This document shows, in pieces, positions 32,690 to 41,772 of a DNA stretch of 64,000 bases. The stretch covers positions 1 through 64,000 of the forward strand of contig NZ_JYNO01000016.1 in the NCBI RefSeq assembly GCF_000934745.1. Reading direction: 5' to 3'. The stretch is from Desulfonatronum thioautotrophicum (lineage in GTDB: Bacteria > Desulfobacterota > Desulfovibrionia > Desulfovibrionales > Desulfonatronaceae). A model generated the notes under the pieces. It worked only from the letters and a program-made list of their open reading frames with translations, ran no database searches and was not told where the DNA came from. Made by a program: the position numbers and the translations under genes. The stretch's first letter is position 1. Each line of letters opens with the position of its first letter.

Positions 32690-33319
32690 TCACGCGTAAT
32701 TTCGGCTGCTCCACAGCACCCGGCCAATGATCCGCAAGGTCTCGATTTCGTCACCCTGGAGCGTGACTGGCTGATAGCGCTGGTTGGCGCTGTAAAGGGT
32801 GATCAGGCCGGGACGAGCCTGGACTCTTTTGATCTGCAAAACATCTAGGTGGCCCAAAACGTAGAGATTGTTGCTCAAAATCTCCGTCTGGCTCTGGTCG
32901 ATCAGTACGCTGTCGCCAGATTCCAATTCGGGAGACATGCTGTCGCCCACCACGTCCATGACCACCATGCTGCCGGGGCGACCTTTCTCGCTGACCCAGG
33001 AGCGGGCAAAGGGAATCTCGCTAATGATATTGTCCTGGACTTCCAGTGAGCCGGACCCGGCGCAGGCCTTGGCGGAAACCTTGGGGATGAACGTGGTCCT
33101 GGGTCTGTCGGATTGATAGACCGGCCCGGTTCCGGTTTTCAGCCATTCCAGATTCACCCCGAACATGTTGGCCAGGGTCAAGGCCCAGCTTTTGGGCACG
33201 CCTCGGGTTTTGGCCAAGGTAATGGCCGGAGGTTCGATGCCCAGCAGGTTGGCTAGGTCTTTCTGGCTGCCAATCTCGGCTACCTGGGATGCGCGTTTGA
33301 AGAAGTCGTCAAATTTCAT
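32690..33319 (-). CDS. CI-like repressor: XRE helix-turn-helix plus S24 peptidase
   Basis: 209 residues. Residues 1-65 form the DNA-binding domain (SQKDLANLLGIEPPAITLAK then VPKSWALTLANMFG). Residues about 115-205 are the LexA/CI peptidase: MVVMDVVGDSMSPELESGDS (Ser) and YVLGHLDVLQIKRVQARPG (Lys). ACAGSGS near residue 87 contains the Ala-Gly self-cleavage site. RecA-dependent self-cleavage would relieve repression. It heads a same-strand run with the zinc ribbon and UmuD. A dyad just upstream (33338-33354) may be its own operator. Confidence 0.85.
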   Translation of the reverse strand: MKFDDFFKRASQVAEIGSQKDLANLLGIEPPAITLAKTRGVPKSWALTLANMFGVNLEWLKTGTGPVYQSDRPRTTFIPKVSAKACAGSGSLEVQDNIISEIPFARSWVSEKGRPGSMVVMDVVGDSMSPELESGDSVLIDQSQTEILSNNLYVLGHLDVLQIKRVQARPGLITLYSANQRYQPVTLQGDEIETLRIIGRVLWSSRNYA

Positions 33320-33337
33320 GGGATGGCCTTGAAGAGA

Positions 33338-33354
33338 AACTATTTGCGAAAGTT
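33338..33354 (-). promoter_or_regulatory. Candidate operator upstream of the CI-like repressor
   Basis: AACTATTTGCGAAAGTT is an imperfect 17-bp dyad with AACT...AGTT arms. On the minus strand a TTGACA lies 17 bases before AATAGT, so the dyad overlaps the presumed -10 box. This is the arrangement expected for autoregulation. The downstream ATG is 19 bases away. Confidence 0.4.
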
Positions 33355-33907
33355 AATTGGCTGTCAAGTGCTTCCTCTATTCAGTGCCTCTTGCATCCAG
33401 TGATATCGAGTTATGTCGAGGAGATGTGTTTTTGCTGACTATGGAATTAGGAGCTTTGACGTTGACTGTGGAATTGCCCCAAAAATCGTATAGTGTACGG
33501 AGGTTCTATTCGCTCCTCGACGATGGATTCGACTTTAACAGCTTCAATAATTTCGGTTAACTCATGGTTATTTTCATTTATGATGAGCATAATCAATGTT
33601 GCTCGCCTCCAATGCATTCTGAGCACTTAAATGCCACTACAGCGAAATTTCTACCTTATCGCCTGGTCTAAAATATTAACCACGCCGGGGCACCCCTGGT
33701 TGACTGAAAAACTAGTCATAAGGAACAGGCGGGGATCACTGGGTAAGGAATCCCGGTTTTTGGCAATATGATTGCCAACCTTTCCCAGCCAAAGCGTTTG
33801 TGGCGCACACGCACACAAACAATTCAGCGTTTTTCCGTGTGTTCCGTGGGTTGCCCCTGGACATTTTTCCATAGGGAAAACCAAGTTTCGCTGTAGTGTT
33901 AATAGTC
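33355..33907. other. Intergenic stretch without a clear gene
   Basis: A 67-codon frame at 33357-33560 has no ribosome site and contains a sequence (TTGACTGTGGAATT) seen again at about 49236 and 50687. The rest holds no protein-like text; a run resembling scattered non-coding repeats (33700-33900) is present. Confidence 0.4.
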
Positions 33908-36106
33908 TCACTTATTGTCAAAAAAACCTCTCAATCGCCCATATAAATTCGAATATCGCTTTCCAATATTATTTTTGTTAATGGCTTTCGCCAGTTCTTT
34001 TTTCGTCCCCACAAGAACCACAAGGCGTTTGCCTCTGGTAATGCCTGTATAGATCAGGTTGCGCTGGAGCATGATGTAATGAGTGGTCAACACCGGCATG
34101 ATCACGGCGGGATATTCGCTACCTTGAGATTTATGTATAGTAGCGGCGTAGCCCAGGTCCAGTTCGTCCAATTCCATGAACTCGTAAAGCACATCCCGAT
34201 CGTCGAAATGGACGACGAGTTCGCGCATTTCCTGATCCACTTTGGTCACTCGGCCGATGTCACCGTTGAAAACTAGTTTGTCGTAGTTATTTCGGATCTG
34301 CATGACCTTGTCGTTGACACGAAACTTTCGGGCTCCACGCTCAATGCATGGGCCAGAAGGGTTTAGGACCTCTTGAAGCACTATGTTCAGGTTGTCTGCA
34401 CCTACTAATCCTCCATGCATGGGTGAGAGGACCTGAATATCGTTGATAGGGTCCAAACCGAATCTTGCAGGTATGCGTTCTGTGACCATGTTGATGATTA
34501 CTTCAAGAGTTTTTTCCGGCTCCTCCTGGTGGATAAAGTAGAAATCGTCAGGATCTTGTCTAGGTTGGAGTTCAGGCATATGACCGGCGTTGATTCTATG
34601 AGCGTTGCTGATGATGGAACTGTTTTGGGCCTGTCGGAAAATATCGTTCAAAGTTATCACTGGAACGACCTCGGAAGCAATAATGTCGTGCAACACATTG
34701 CCAGCGTTAACCGAGGGGAGTTGATAGATATCGCCTACCAGCACAACGGCGCATCCCAGTGGCACGGCTTGGACCAGGTGGTACATGAGGACCTGATCGA
34801 TCATCGATGCTTCGTCCACCATCAGCAGATCAGCAGAGAGCGGCTTTTCAGCATTACGTTTAAATGAACCGCTGCTGGGACTAAATTCCAAAAGCAGGTG
34901 AATGGTTTTGGCTTGGTGGTTCGTGGCCTCACTCATACGCTTTGCGGCTCTGCCCGTAGGCGCTGTCAGTACGATGCGCTGAGTCAGGTGAGAAAAAATC
35001 CTCAGGATGGACTGGATGGTGGTGGTTTTACCTGTGCCGGGACCTCCGGTGATCACCATTACTTTAGCGAAAAGGGCACAACGGACGGCTTCTTGTTGTT
35101 TTGTGGCCAACGACAAGTTCATCATGTCCTGAACCCAAACCAGGGCTTTGTCCATATCTACCTGTCGCACATTTCTTGGAGCATTGATCAGAGCGGACAA
35201 GCGCTTTGCTGTGCCTGCTTCGCAGTGATGATACTTGGTCAGATAGACCGATTTTCCTTTATCCGGTTGACATTCCTTCTGGCCCTGACCCTTTTTCGGT
35301 GGATGGTCGAGCACTATGTGTTTCCTCTCGACCAGTCTGGCAATACCCGGTTTCAAAATCTCCCGGTCCACTTTCAGAATCTTTCCTGCTTTAGCGAGAA
35401 GCGGATCTTCAGGATAATAAACATGGCCTTCACCAGCCAGTTCATGCAGTACATGAACGATCCCGGCATCGATACGCAAAGGTGAAGCATTGGAAATCCC
35501 TAGAACCTGGGCGACATTGTCTGCTGTCTTGAACCCGATTCCCCATATATCCTGGACAAGTTGGTAAGGATTGTCCTGAATGATGGAAATGGCATCCTTG
35601 CCATACTGTTTGTAGATTTTTGGGGCATATGTCGAACGAACTCCATGATCTTGCAAGAATTTCATCAACCGGCGAATGGCCTTTTGGTCCTCCCAGGCCT
35701 GATGAATCAAACCGATGCGCTTTTTTCCGATGCCCTGAACCTTTGTGAGCAACTCGGTCTTATGGTCGATGATATCCAGGGACTGATCACCAAAAAGTCT
35801 CACTATGCGACCGGCCATTACTGGACCGATTCCTTTAATCAGCCCGGAACCGAGATATTTCCGAATAGCATTTGTAGTGGTAGGTAAGGCCGCCTCACAG
35901 TTCTGCACCTTGAATTGCGGTCCGTATTTAGGATGTGCTTCCCAGTCACCCCACAACTTAAAAACCTCACCAGGGTAGACGGAATACAGATTGCCGACCG
36001 CAGTAAAAAATTCTTTATGATCCTTGGCGTGTACCTTGACCACGTAATAGCCAGTCTCATCGTTAGAATGAATTATTTTTTCAATCTGAGCATGAATATG
36101 AAACAT
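33908..36106 (-). CDS. recD2: RecD2-like superfamily 1 DNA helicase
   Basis: 732 residues. The N-terminal domain (about 1-330) has helix-hairpin-helix repeats (SGLIKGIGPVMAGRIV, VQGIGKKRIGLIHQA, DIWGIGFKTADNVAQVLGI). The helicase core has VITGGPGTGKTTTIQ (Walker A), VLTAPTGRAAKRM, LLMVDEASMIDQVL (Walker B), VVLVGDIYQLPSVNAGNVL, and a C-terminal YAATIHKSQGSEYPAV and NLIYTGITRGKRLVVLVG. RecD2 is a 5'-3' helicase in recombination and repair without RecBC. Domain order and size are normal. It stands alone at the edge of the AT-rich mobilisation block. Confidence 0.9.
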   Translation of the reverse strand: MFHIHAQIEKIIHSNDETGYYVVKVHAKDHKEFFTAVGNLYSVYPGEVFKLWGDWEAHPKYGPQFKVQNCEAALPTTTNAIRKYLGSGLIKGIGPVMAGRIVRLFGDQSLDIIDHKTELLTKVQGIGKKRIGLIHQAWEDQKAIRRLMKFLQDHGVRSTYAPKIYKQYGKDAISIIQDNPYQLVQDIWGIGFKTADNVAQVLGISNASPLRIDAGIVHVLHELAGEGHVYYPEDPLLAKAGKILKVDREILKPGIARLVERKHIVLDHPPKKGQGQKECQPDKGKSVYLTKYHHCEAGTAKRLSALINAPRNVRQVDMDKALVWVQDMMNLSLATKQQEAVRCALFAKVMVITGGPGTGKTTTIQSILRIFSHLTQRIVLTAPTGRAAKRMSEATNHQAKTIHLLLEFSPSSGSFKRNAEKPLSADLLMVDEASMIDQVLMYHLVQAVPLGCAVVLVGDIYQLPSVNAGNVLHDIIASEVVPVITLNDIFRQAQNSSIISNAHRINAGHMPELQPRQDPDDFYFIHQEEPEKTLEVIINMVTERIPARFGLDPINDIQVLSPMHGGLVGADNLNIVLQEVLNPSGPCIERGARKFRVNDKVMQIRNNYDKLVFNGDIGRVTKVDQEMRELVVHFDDRDVLYEFMELDELDLGYAATIHKSQGSEYPAVIMPVLTTHYIMLQRNLIYTGITRGKRLVVLVGTKKELAKAINKNNIGKRYSNLYGRLRGFFDNK

Positions 36107-36208
36107 AAGCTTTATATAGAGATTTATAGATATTTTTAGAAATATAAAAAAATTTTAGATAAAATCATGATAAAAAGAAAAAAGTTTGTGAGTCGTGAAT
36201 ATATTGGA

Positions 36209-38065
36209 TTAAAGCTTCATAAAGAAATCTTTTTTAGGTATATCTTTAGTTAAACGTTTTTTTAAGAAAAATTCATGATTCATGATTTTATCAATATTCA
36301 ATTCTTGAAAATTATCCTCAACTGAAAATGCATAATCTGCAGCACGTCTTGCATAATCTTCCAATCGATCAATTTGCAAGCTCTTCCTAATTTGAGCCGC
36401 GTTATCGTGTATTATTTTTTTAACTTCTTCTCGACAAAAACCACTGATTCTCAATTGTACAGCTATAACTGAATCTATTCTTGATAAATCAATATTCTTT
36501 TCTGAAATTTGTTTGATAATATTGTTGTAAAAAAACTGGTAAACAGAATTAACCTTATTTTTTAATAGGTTAAAAGTAAAATTTAATTTGTTCTCGATTC
36601 TGATTTGCTTATTACTTGTAAATTGATTTTTTTTTGATTCGTACTCTGAATTAATTTTATTGAGAATTTCATCACTAATAACGTTAAAGCCGTAATCAGT
36701 TGTGAGGTAAGCGCACATAGCAATAAATTCATCTTCGCCAAAAATTTTAAATTTTTTCCACTTCTGGGCAGCATACTGCAATGCTGCAAACGTGGTAAAT
36801 ATGTCTCTCCAATTTTCAACATAAATTAATGCATCACAATCTGTGGATCCGATATCAGATTTAAGATGATCATCAAACTTAAATAAAACAAAATTTGATT
36901 CATGGGGGAGATCATAAGAATCAGAAATAGGTTGAAAACACATTATAGTGTTCTTATGATTTTTTATTTGGTTTCGCAAGTGCCAATCATCGCAACAATC
37001 GTCTATTAATTCAGATTTTCCACGAGAGTTCAACCAATTAGAATAATCAGGAAACGGTGGGAATTCACGGCGAAATTTTTCTCGCTGGGTGTTATGACGT
37101 TCCTTCATTGTAAAAAGTTGCTCGGCATGTTTAGTTGCGAGAAGGCTTCTCATCAGATTTAAAGCTAATCCAATGCCATGCCAGTTTCCTGAAAAAATAT
37201 CATCTCTTTCCTTTTTTTGTGATGACTTAAGATCAGTCTTTTCCTTATTGAAAGCGGAAGACAGCTTTATTTTAGCATTGCGTTTTTTTTCATTATACAA
37301 AGTTCTTTCCTTCTTGAAAATAGTATGAGATTTAAAATGTTCAAAATCATTTTTCTTATAATTTTTTTTGCTGATTAAACTCGATGTTTGATTTGTTAAG
37401 AGAGAGTCTGATGTTAAATGAAGATAATTCAAGTTATTTGCTAATGTGTAATCTTTAAATGAGGAGTCTTTCAATTCAGCAAAATCCACCTCAGATAAAT
37501 GAGAATCAAGAATATTGTAATATGTATTTATTTCTGGCTTCCATCCTTGGATATATTCAATTTTTGAAATAGCTTTGTGTGCTGCCAGAATGTCAAAGCC
37601 TCTATTAATCTCCGTACATAATCCAGTAATAGGATGTGCACGGCAGACTAAAATATGCACATGCAAGTATTTAGTATTTACATGCAAGCCATAAATCAGT
37701 TTATGATCATCAAGTCCAAGATCGTGAATGAATATGTCTACTGCTTGATCAATTTGATGATTCATTGGTTGTTCAGAATTCGGCCAAGAAATTACATAGT
37801 GGTTTACAGGGTTTTGGCTACGATTTGCAAGATATGCTAATGCGATCATTTCCATTTTGACAATTTCCTTTTCAACACCCAAAACAAAACATCTGCATCC
37901 CCAATAAACGCATTTTCGTAAACGAGACAAATTTAAATTAATATCTTGAAATTTTTTTGTCTCATCAGATTTAGAAACATGTGTGTTCAGAATGTAGTCA
38001 ATTTGTGAGCCGATTGCTGAAATTTTTGAACCCTTTTTCTTGTTAATAATTTTTTTAAAAATCAT
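36209..38065 (-). CDS. MOB relaxase (MobA/VirD2-like)
   Basis: About 618 residues, AT-rich codons. The ATG at 38065 with AAGGA nine bases upstream is the likely start and overlaps the MobC-like gene by 11 bp. The N-terminal third contains MIALAYLANRSQNPVNHYVI and LIYGLHVNTKYLHVHILVCR: a His-Val-Asn...His-Val-His motif, the three-His metal site of HUH relaxases. The catalytic Tyr near the N-terminus cannot be fixed. The middle is Lys-rich and helical, and the rest is unrecognised. Relaxases nick at oriT and stay bound to the 5' end of the transferred strand. The gene pair fits a mobilisation module. Confidence 0.75.
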   Translation of the reverse strand: MIFKKIINKKKGSKISAIGSQIDYILNTHVSKSDETKKFQDINLNLSRLRKCVYWGCRCFVLGVEKEIVKMEMIALAYLANRSQNPVNHYVISWPNSEQPMNHQIDQAVDIFIHDLGLDDHKLIYGLHVNTKYLHVHILVCRAHPITGLCTEINRGFDILAAHKAISKIEYIQGWKPEINTYYNILDSHLSEVDFAELKDSSFKDYTLANNLNYLHLTSDSLLTNQTSSLISKKNYKKNDFEHFKSHTIFKKERTLYNEKKRNAKIKLSSAFNKEKTDLKSSQKKERDDIFSGNWHGIGLALNLMRSLLATKHAEQLFTMKERHNTQREKFRREFPPFPDYSNWLNSRGKSELIDDCCDDWHLRNQIKNHKNTIMCFQPISDSYDLPHESNFVLFKFDDHLKSDIGSTDCDALIYVENWRDIFTTFAALQYAAQKWKKFKIFGEDEFIAMCAYLTTDYGFNVISDEILNKINSEYESKKNQFTSNKQIRIENKLNFTFNLLKNKVNSVYQFFYNNIIKQISEKNIDLSRIDSVIAVQLRISGFCREEVKKIIHDNAAQIRKSLQIDRLEDYARRAADYAFSVEDNFQELNIDKIMNHEFFLKKRLTKDIPKKDFFMKL

Positions 38066-38399
38066 AATTTTTTTTCCTTTTGGCTGACTCAACTATTTCT
38101 TTAGCCGTTAATTGTAGATCTTTGATCACCACCTCGATTGTAGAAGCAGAGGGAGTTCCTTCAACATAAAATTTTTTTAGTAAACTGACCAGCTGACTTA
38201 GTTCAGCCAAAATTAATATGTCTGTATTTTTTGCAACTTGCGATCCCAGGACTCGTTTTCGTATAAATTTACTCAAGCTTACACCTGCCTCACGTGCGTT
38301 GATTTCTAGCTGCCTTTTTTCAGAAAGGGTGAGCCGAAAATTTACATTGTGTCTCAAATTTTCTTTGTTATCATCGTCATACTTTTTGGTCTTATTCAT
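38055..38399 (-). CDS. MobC-like accessory relaxosome protein (ribbon-helix-helix)
   Basis: 114 residues from the ATG at 38399, which has GAGGA eight bases upstream (a further ATG at 38426 is weaker). Residues about 15-50 (NVNFRLTLSEKRQLEINARE, AGVSLSKFIRKRVL) form a ribbon-helix-helix DNA-binding unit typical of MobC and TraY/NikA relatives. The C-terminal half is helical. MobC helps the relaxase open oriT. Its gene is followed by the relaxase gene with overlap. oriT is expected just upstream. Confidence 0.75.
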   Translation of the reverse strand: MNKTKKYDDDNKENLRHNVNFRLTLSEKRQLEINAREAGVSLSKFIRKRVLGSQVAKNTDILILAELSQLVSLLKKFYVEGTPSASTIEVVIKDLQLTAKEIVESAKRKKNYDF

Positions 38400-38433
38400 T
38401 ATTTTATCCTCATACTTTAGATTCATCTGATTA

Positions 38434-38457
38434 AATATTTGTCAAAATATTAGTCAA
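38434..38457 (+). repeat. Two tandem 12-bp repeats upstream of the MobC-like gene
   Basis: AATATTTGTCAA is followed directly by AATATTAGTCAA (11 of 12 identical). On the minus strand they read TTGACxAATATT and sit 35 bases before the MobC-like start. They may be a MobC binding site, or part of the oriT or promoter. Confidence 0.4.
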
Positions 38458-39159
38458 TCATGAAAATAATTGAAATATGAAACTGAAAAATCGAATAAAT
38501 TTCACATGGTTCATGTCGGTAGTGTCTCCCCTGATCAAGTTAAATTTTTTATGATTTCTGAAATAGAGCTTTAAATGATATCACCGCCATATTTGAGGAG
38601 CAAACAACTTGCGAATCCAGTACTGTCAAGGCTGTATAACAACGATGTGCATCCAATGAGCTTCATCTTGAGTGACATAATTTAGAGATATTTTCTAGAT
38701 ATTCAGAATGCTAGTCGCAATTGGGTAAATCCACTTACAAAAAGGTAAATGAGGAAAATAGTTTTGTCTCTTGATTAATTTTCAGATTTATCGACATGAT
38801 CGAAGTTGGTTGTTTATTTTCATGTTTATACAGACAAAGAGAGAAAATTTCATCCATTAAGTATTTATGCTTTTTACACCCATGTTTTCAAAAAAAAAGA
38901 AATAATCAAAGGTTCTTCCCTGATAGGTATTGTTTCTCAATTGCTGTGAAATTTTTTTTATTTTAATTATCATAAAAAATTTGATTTGCAATCAAGTTCC
39001 CATCCTGCCTATTTTTTTGACACCAGCAAGAACAATAACATTAATTTTAAAATTTCAAAACAAACTTGTCAACATTGAAAAGATCAGCATGAAATACATA
39101 TTAACAAATGGTAAGATTGCTTGGAATAAAATTTAAAAAAGTTAGGAATAGGCATGTAA
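38458..39159. other. AT-rich gap, possible oriT region
   Basis: No gene is seen. In the RP4-type arrangement, oriT lies between divergent relaxase and TraK-type genes, and this is that position. I could not find a strong inverted repeat that would settle it. The short ORF at 38930-39136 has no ribosome site and is judged random. Confidence 0.35.
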
Positions 39160-39930
39160 GAAAGTTATGTCAGCAATGGTGCTCGTTGAAAGCAAATATT
39201 GCACTGGAAGTATTGTAAATAAATAAAAGACTAGTGTAAATGAGAAAATGTAAAGATTGTGTTTAATAAGCAGAATAAACTAGAAATCTGGCAAATTTAT
39301 AACTATAGTGTATGAAGAAGCAAGCCAGCAAGAATTATATAATTATCGAATAATTAGCATTATACCAAAAAAAAAGATTGCTCAGATTTTTTGAAAAAAA
39401 CAAGAAGTTAACAAAAAAAAAGACAAAAAATAAAATGATAAAAAAACAACAAAAAACTATAAAGTCCAATGCATTTAAAAAAATCAGTAGTTACAATGTA
39501 GCAATGAATAAAACAACGAATTAGACAACCAACTAGACAACGAATGACTCAACGAATGACTCAACGAATGACTCAGTTAATGAATCAGTTAATTAGTCAG
39601 TGAATGGGCTAGCAATTGGTTGGTAAGCGCAATAAACATTTATCTTCGTATCAATATGGTATATAATATAATATATAAAAATAGTATATTAAAGAAAAAT
39701 ATGAAAAAAGTGAAAATCAACATATTCATGGCTTGGGAGCGTGAAAGGATGAGTTGGAAAGTCAATCGTCAATCTTAAGCCATACAATTTTACTACCCTA
39801 AAGATTTCTTATGACAAATAAGTGGATTACGTAGACACAAACAACAACGATATAGATGATCAAAATTTGTTCAATGAGCAGTTAAAAAATACTTTTAAAA
39901 CTAGTTTGTCTATGACTAGTAAATAGATAT
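39160..39930 (+). pseudogene. Decayed copy 1 of the traK-like / traL-like gene pair
   Basis: Bases around 39370-39420 resemble the part of the intact gene at 41530-41580 (CCAAAA...GATT-CTCA-ATTTTT), and 39701-39890 resembles the start of the ParA-like gene (ATGAAAAAAGTGAAAATC, then AAGTCAATCGTCAATC, then GTAGACACAAACAAC). Frames are broken by many stops. It belongs to a series with copy 2 (40110-41110) and the intact genes at 41312 and 41773. Confidence 0.6.
39515..39610 (+). repeat. Eight tandem 12-bp repeats
   Basis: Units start every 12 bases from 39515. Units 3-5 are identical (AACGAATGACTC); units 1-2 (AACGAATTAGAC, AACCAACTAGAC) and 6-8 (AGTTAATGAATC, AGTTAATTAGTC, AGTGAATGGGCT) are variants. 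The register is exact. It lies within decayed traK-like copy 1. It could be an iteron or centromere-like array, or an expanded coding minisatellite. Confidence 0.75.
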
Positions 39931-40109
39931 ATGCAGATTTTTTTTAGGGTAAACTAATATAAGCAATTATTGGTAAGAGCTTTACAAATTTATAATTCAT
40001 GATATTAAGCAATTCATCAAAAAAATTAAAAAAATTTGCAAAGATTGAAAAAATAAACTTTTTATACTATCAGAATGCTGTATGTATAGTCATCGTTAAA
40101 AATAATCAA

Positions 40110-41110
40110 AAAATTGTAAGATGCACTCATGCATGCAAGATATGTTATATCTTAAGGAGACCATCGATAAAGCAAAAAATGCACTGGATGCATTAAAAAA
40201 AACCTGTTAAGATGTCGGGTAAAGAAGTGAAAAAGAAATTATACAAATTCAAAATTAAGTATATACTTTGAAGGAAATAGCTAAAGCTTTTAAAGAAGGC
40301 GATGTGTTTAATTTAATGCCAAAATCGATTGCCTAAATTTTTAGAAAAAAAACAAAAAAAGAAAAGTCAAGAGAATGAAAAAAAATGCTGAAAAATTTCA
40401 ACAAAAAAACTAAAAAGGCCTCCCCTATTTTGTAAACAGAAGAAACAAATGATTTATGCAATAACACTAGTGTCCCAACAAGCAAGATGCGCCTTGCGGT
40501 ATGTTGCTGTAATACATGTGCAATTTGGTCATAGAGCGATGTAACGACTTGAAACGTTTTTGGAAACCATAGCGCGTGCAATGCAGTAGTGCTGCACTAA
40601 GAATGCAGTTTATAAATAACAATCAGCATATCAGCTACAGATTTCTACAGCACCATAGTATAGACATATGAGACAAATCCAAATATATTAAATAGATATA
40701 AATCCTCTCTACAGTTCCCAATAGGTAGCCAATCTTAACCTGATAGAATCATGTGAAATATTGTTGGGACACTAGTGATGCAATAATTCAAAATTTGATT
40801 GGCCAGTGAAAGGTTATTCAGAATTTGAAGCGAAGCCTGAGATATTTTAATATAGAATACCAATAATTTGGAAAAAAATATGAATAAAATGACAATAAAC
40901 ATATTAATTAATGGCTGAGGAGCGTGAAAGGGGGGGGCGGCAAGTCAATCGTCAATCTTAAGCCATACAATTTTTGCTACCCTAAAGATGTCTGATGACA
41001 AAAAAGTTGATTACGTAGACACAAACAACAACGATATAGATGATCAAAATATGTTCAATGAGAAGTAAAAAATTTTTTTAAAAACCTGTTTATCTAGGGT
41101 TAATAAATAG
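40110..41110 (+). pseudogene. Decayed copy 2 of the traK-like / traL-like gene pair, carrying a MITE
   Basis: Bases 40130-40465 and 40787-40850 align with the intact gene at 41312-41743 (for example AAGGAAATAGCTAAAGC and GAAGGCGATGTGTTTAAT, and GGTTATTCAGAATTTGAAG then CGAAGCCTGA near 40814). Stops break the frame. The parA-like start is at 40880 (ATGAATAAAATGACAATAAAC), followed by a broken continuation to 41110. A 313-bp element interrupts it at 40465-40777. Confidence 0.75.
40465..40777. mobile_element. 313-bp MITE with 17-bp terminal inverted repeats and 9-bp target duplication
   Basis: The left end is CACTAGTGTCCCAACAA (40465-40481) and the right end TTGTTGGGACACTAGTG (40761-40777), perfect inverted copies. 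ATGCAATAA flanks it on both sides (40456-40464 and 40778-40786). No gene lies inside. It is a non-autonomous element mobilised by an unknown transposase with a 9-bp staggered cut. The target is decayed traK-like copy 2, which may have been already inactive. Confidence 0.92.
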
Positions 41111-41311
41111 ATCAAGGCAGAATGTTTTTTTTAGGATAAATAAATATAAGCAATTATTGGTAAGAGCTTTACAAATTTATAATTTATGATATTAAGCAAT
41201 TCGTCAAAAATATTAAAAAGGCTTGCAAAGATTGAAAAATTAACTTAATATGTATCGGCATTCTGTATTTAGAGTCAACGTTAACAATAATAAAAAAAAG
41301 GGGGAAGATGC

Positions 41312-41743
41312 ATGCAAGTAAGTTATGACATTAAGGAGACCACCAAAAAAGCGAAAATTGCCCTGGAAACATTAAAAAGGAATAAAAGACCTGGGGAGGG
41401 ATCGTGTAAAGGAGGGAAAGTGAGTGTTTTAGAAGCAATTAAGCCAGAAATCGAGCAACTTTTAAACGAAGGGTATACGTCGAAGGAAATAGCTGAAGCT
41501 TTAAAAGAAGGCGATGTGTTTAATGTTCTGCCAAAATCGATTACTCAAATTTTTAGCAAAACAAACAAAAAACAAAAAAAAGTTAAAAGAAAGAAAGGAG
41601 ATGCTGAAAAAATCAACAAAAAAACTAAAAAAACTTCAACCATTTTACAAGCAGAAGTAACAAATGAGTTAGGCAATAATTCAAAAGTTGATAGGCCAGC
41701 GAAAGGTTATTCAGAGTTTGAAGCGAAGCCTGACAGATTTTAA
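41312..41743 (+). CDS. TraK-like DNA-binding protein (plasmid relaxosome), intact copy
   Basis: 143 residues. The central part VLEAIKPEIEQLLNEGYTSK and EIAEALKEGDVFNVLPKSIT then QIFS is a helix-turn-helix unit, seen in TraK and StbA-like plasmid proteins that bind near oriT. The Lys-rich linker (residues 80-110) and acidic end are likely disordered. The ATG has GGGGAAG seven bases before it. The ParA-like gene follows 30 bases later. The whole block is AT-rich. Confidence 0.6.
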   Translation: MQVSYDIKETTKKAKIALETLKRNKRPGEGSCKGGKVSVLEAIKPEIEQLLNEGYTSKEIAEALKEGDVFNVLPKSITQIFSKTNKKQKKVKRKKGDAEKINKKTKKTSTILQAEVTNELGNNSKVDRPAKGYSEFEAKPDRF

Positions 41744-41772
41744 TTAATAATAACAATAAATTGGAGAAAAAT

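Noticed and set aside
33700-33921. Minus-strand ORFs of 61-86 residues
   Set aside because: Overlapping frames in non-coding sequence, rich in Cys and Pro without pattern and without starts.
38930-39136. Plus-strand ORF of 68 residues
   Set aside because: No ribosome site, AT-rich low-complexity text, and no partner in the duplicated segments.
40333-40581. Minus-strand ORF of 82 residues over the MITE end
   Set aside because: It spans the MITE border and the decayed TraK-like copy, so it is accidental.
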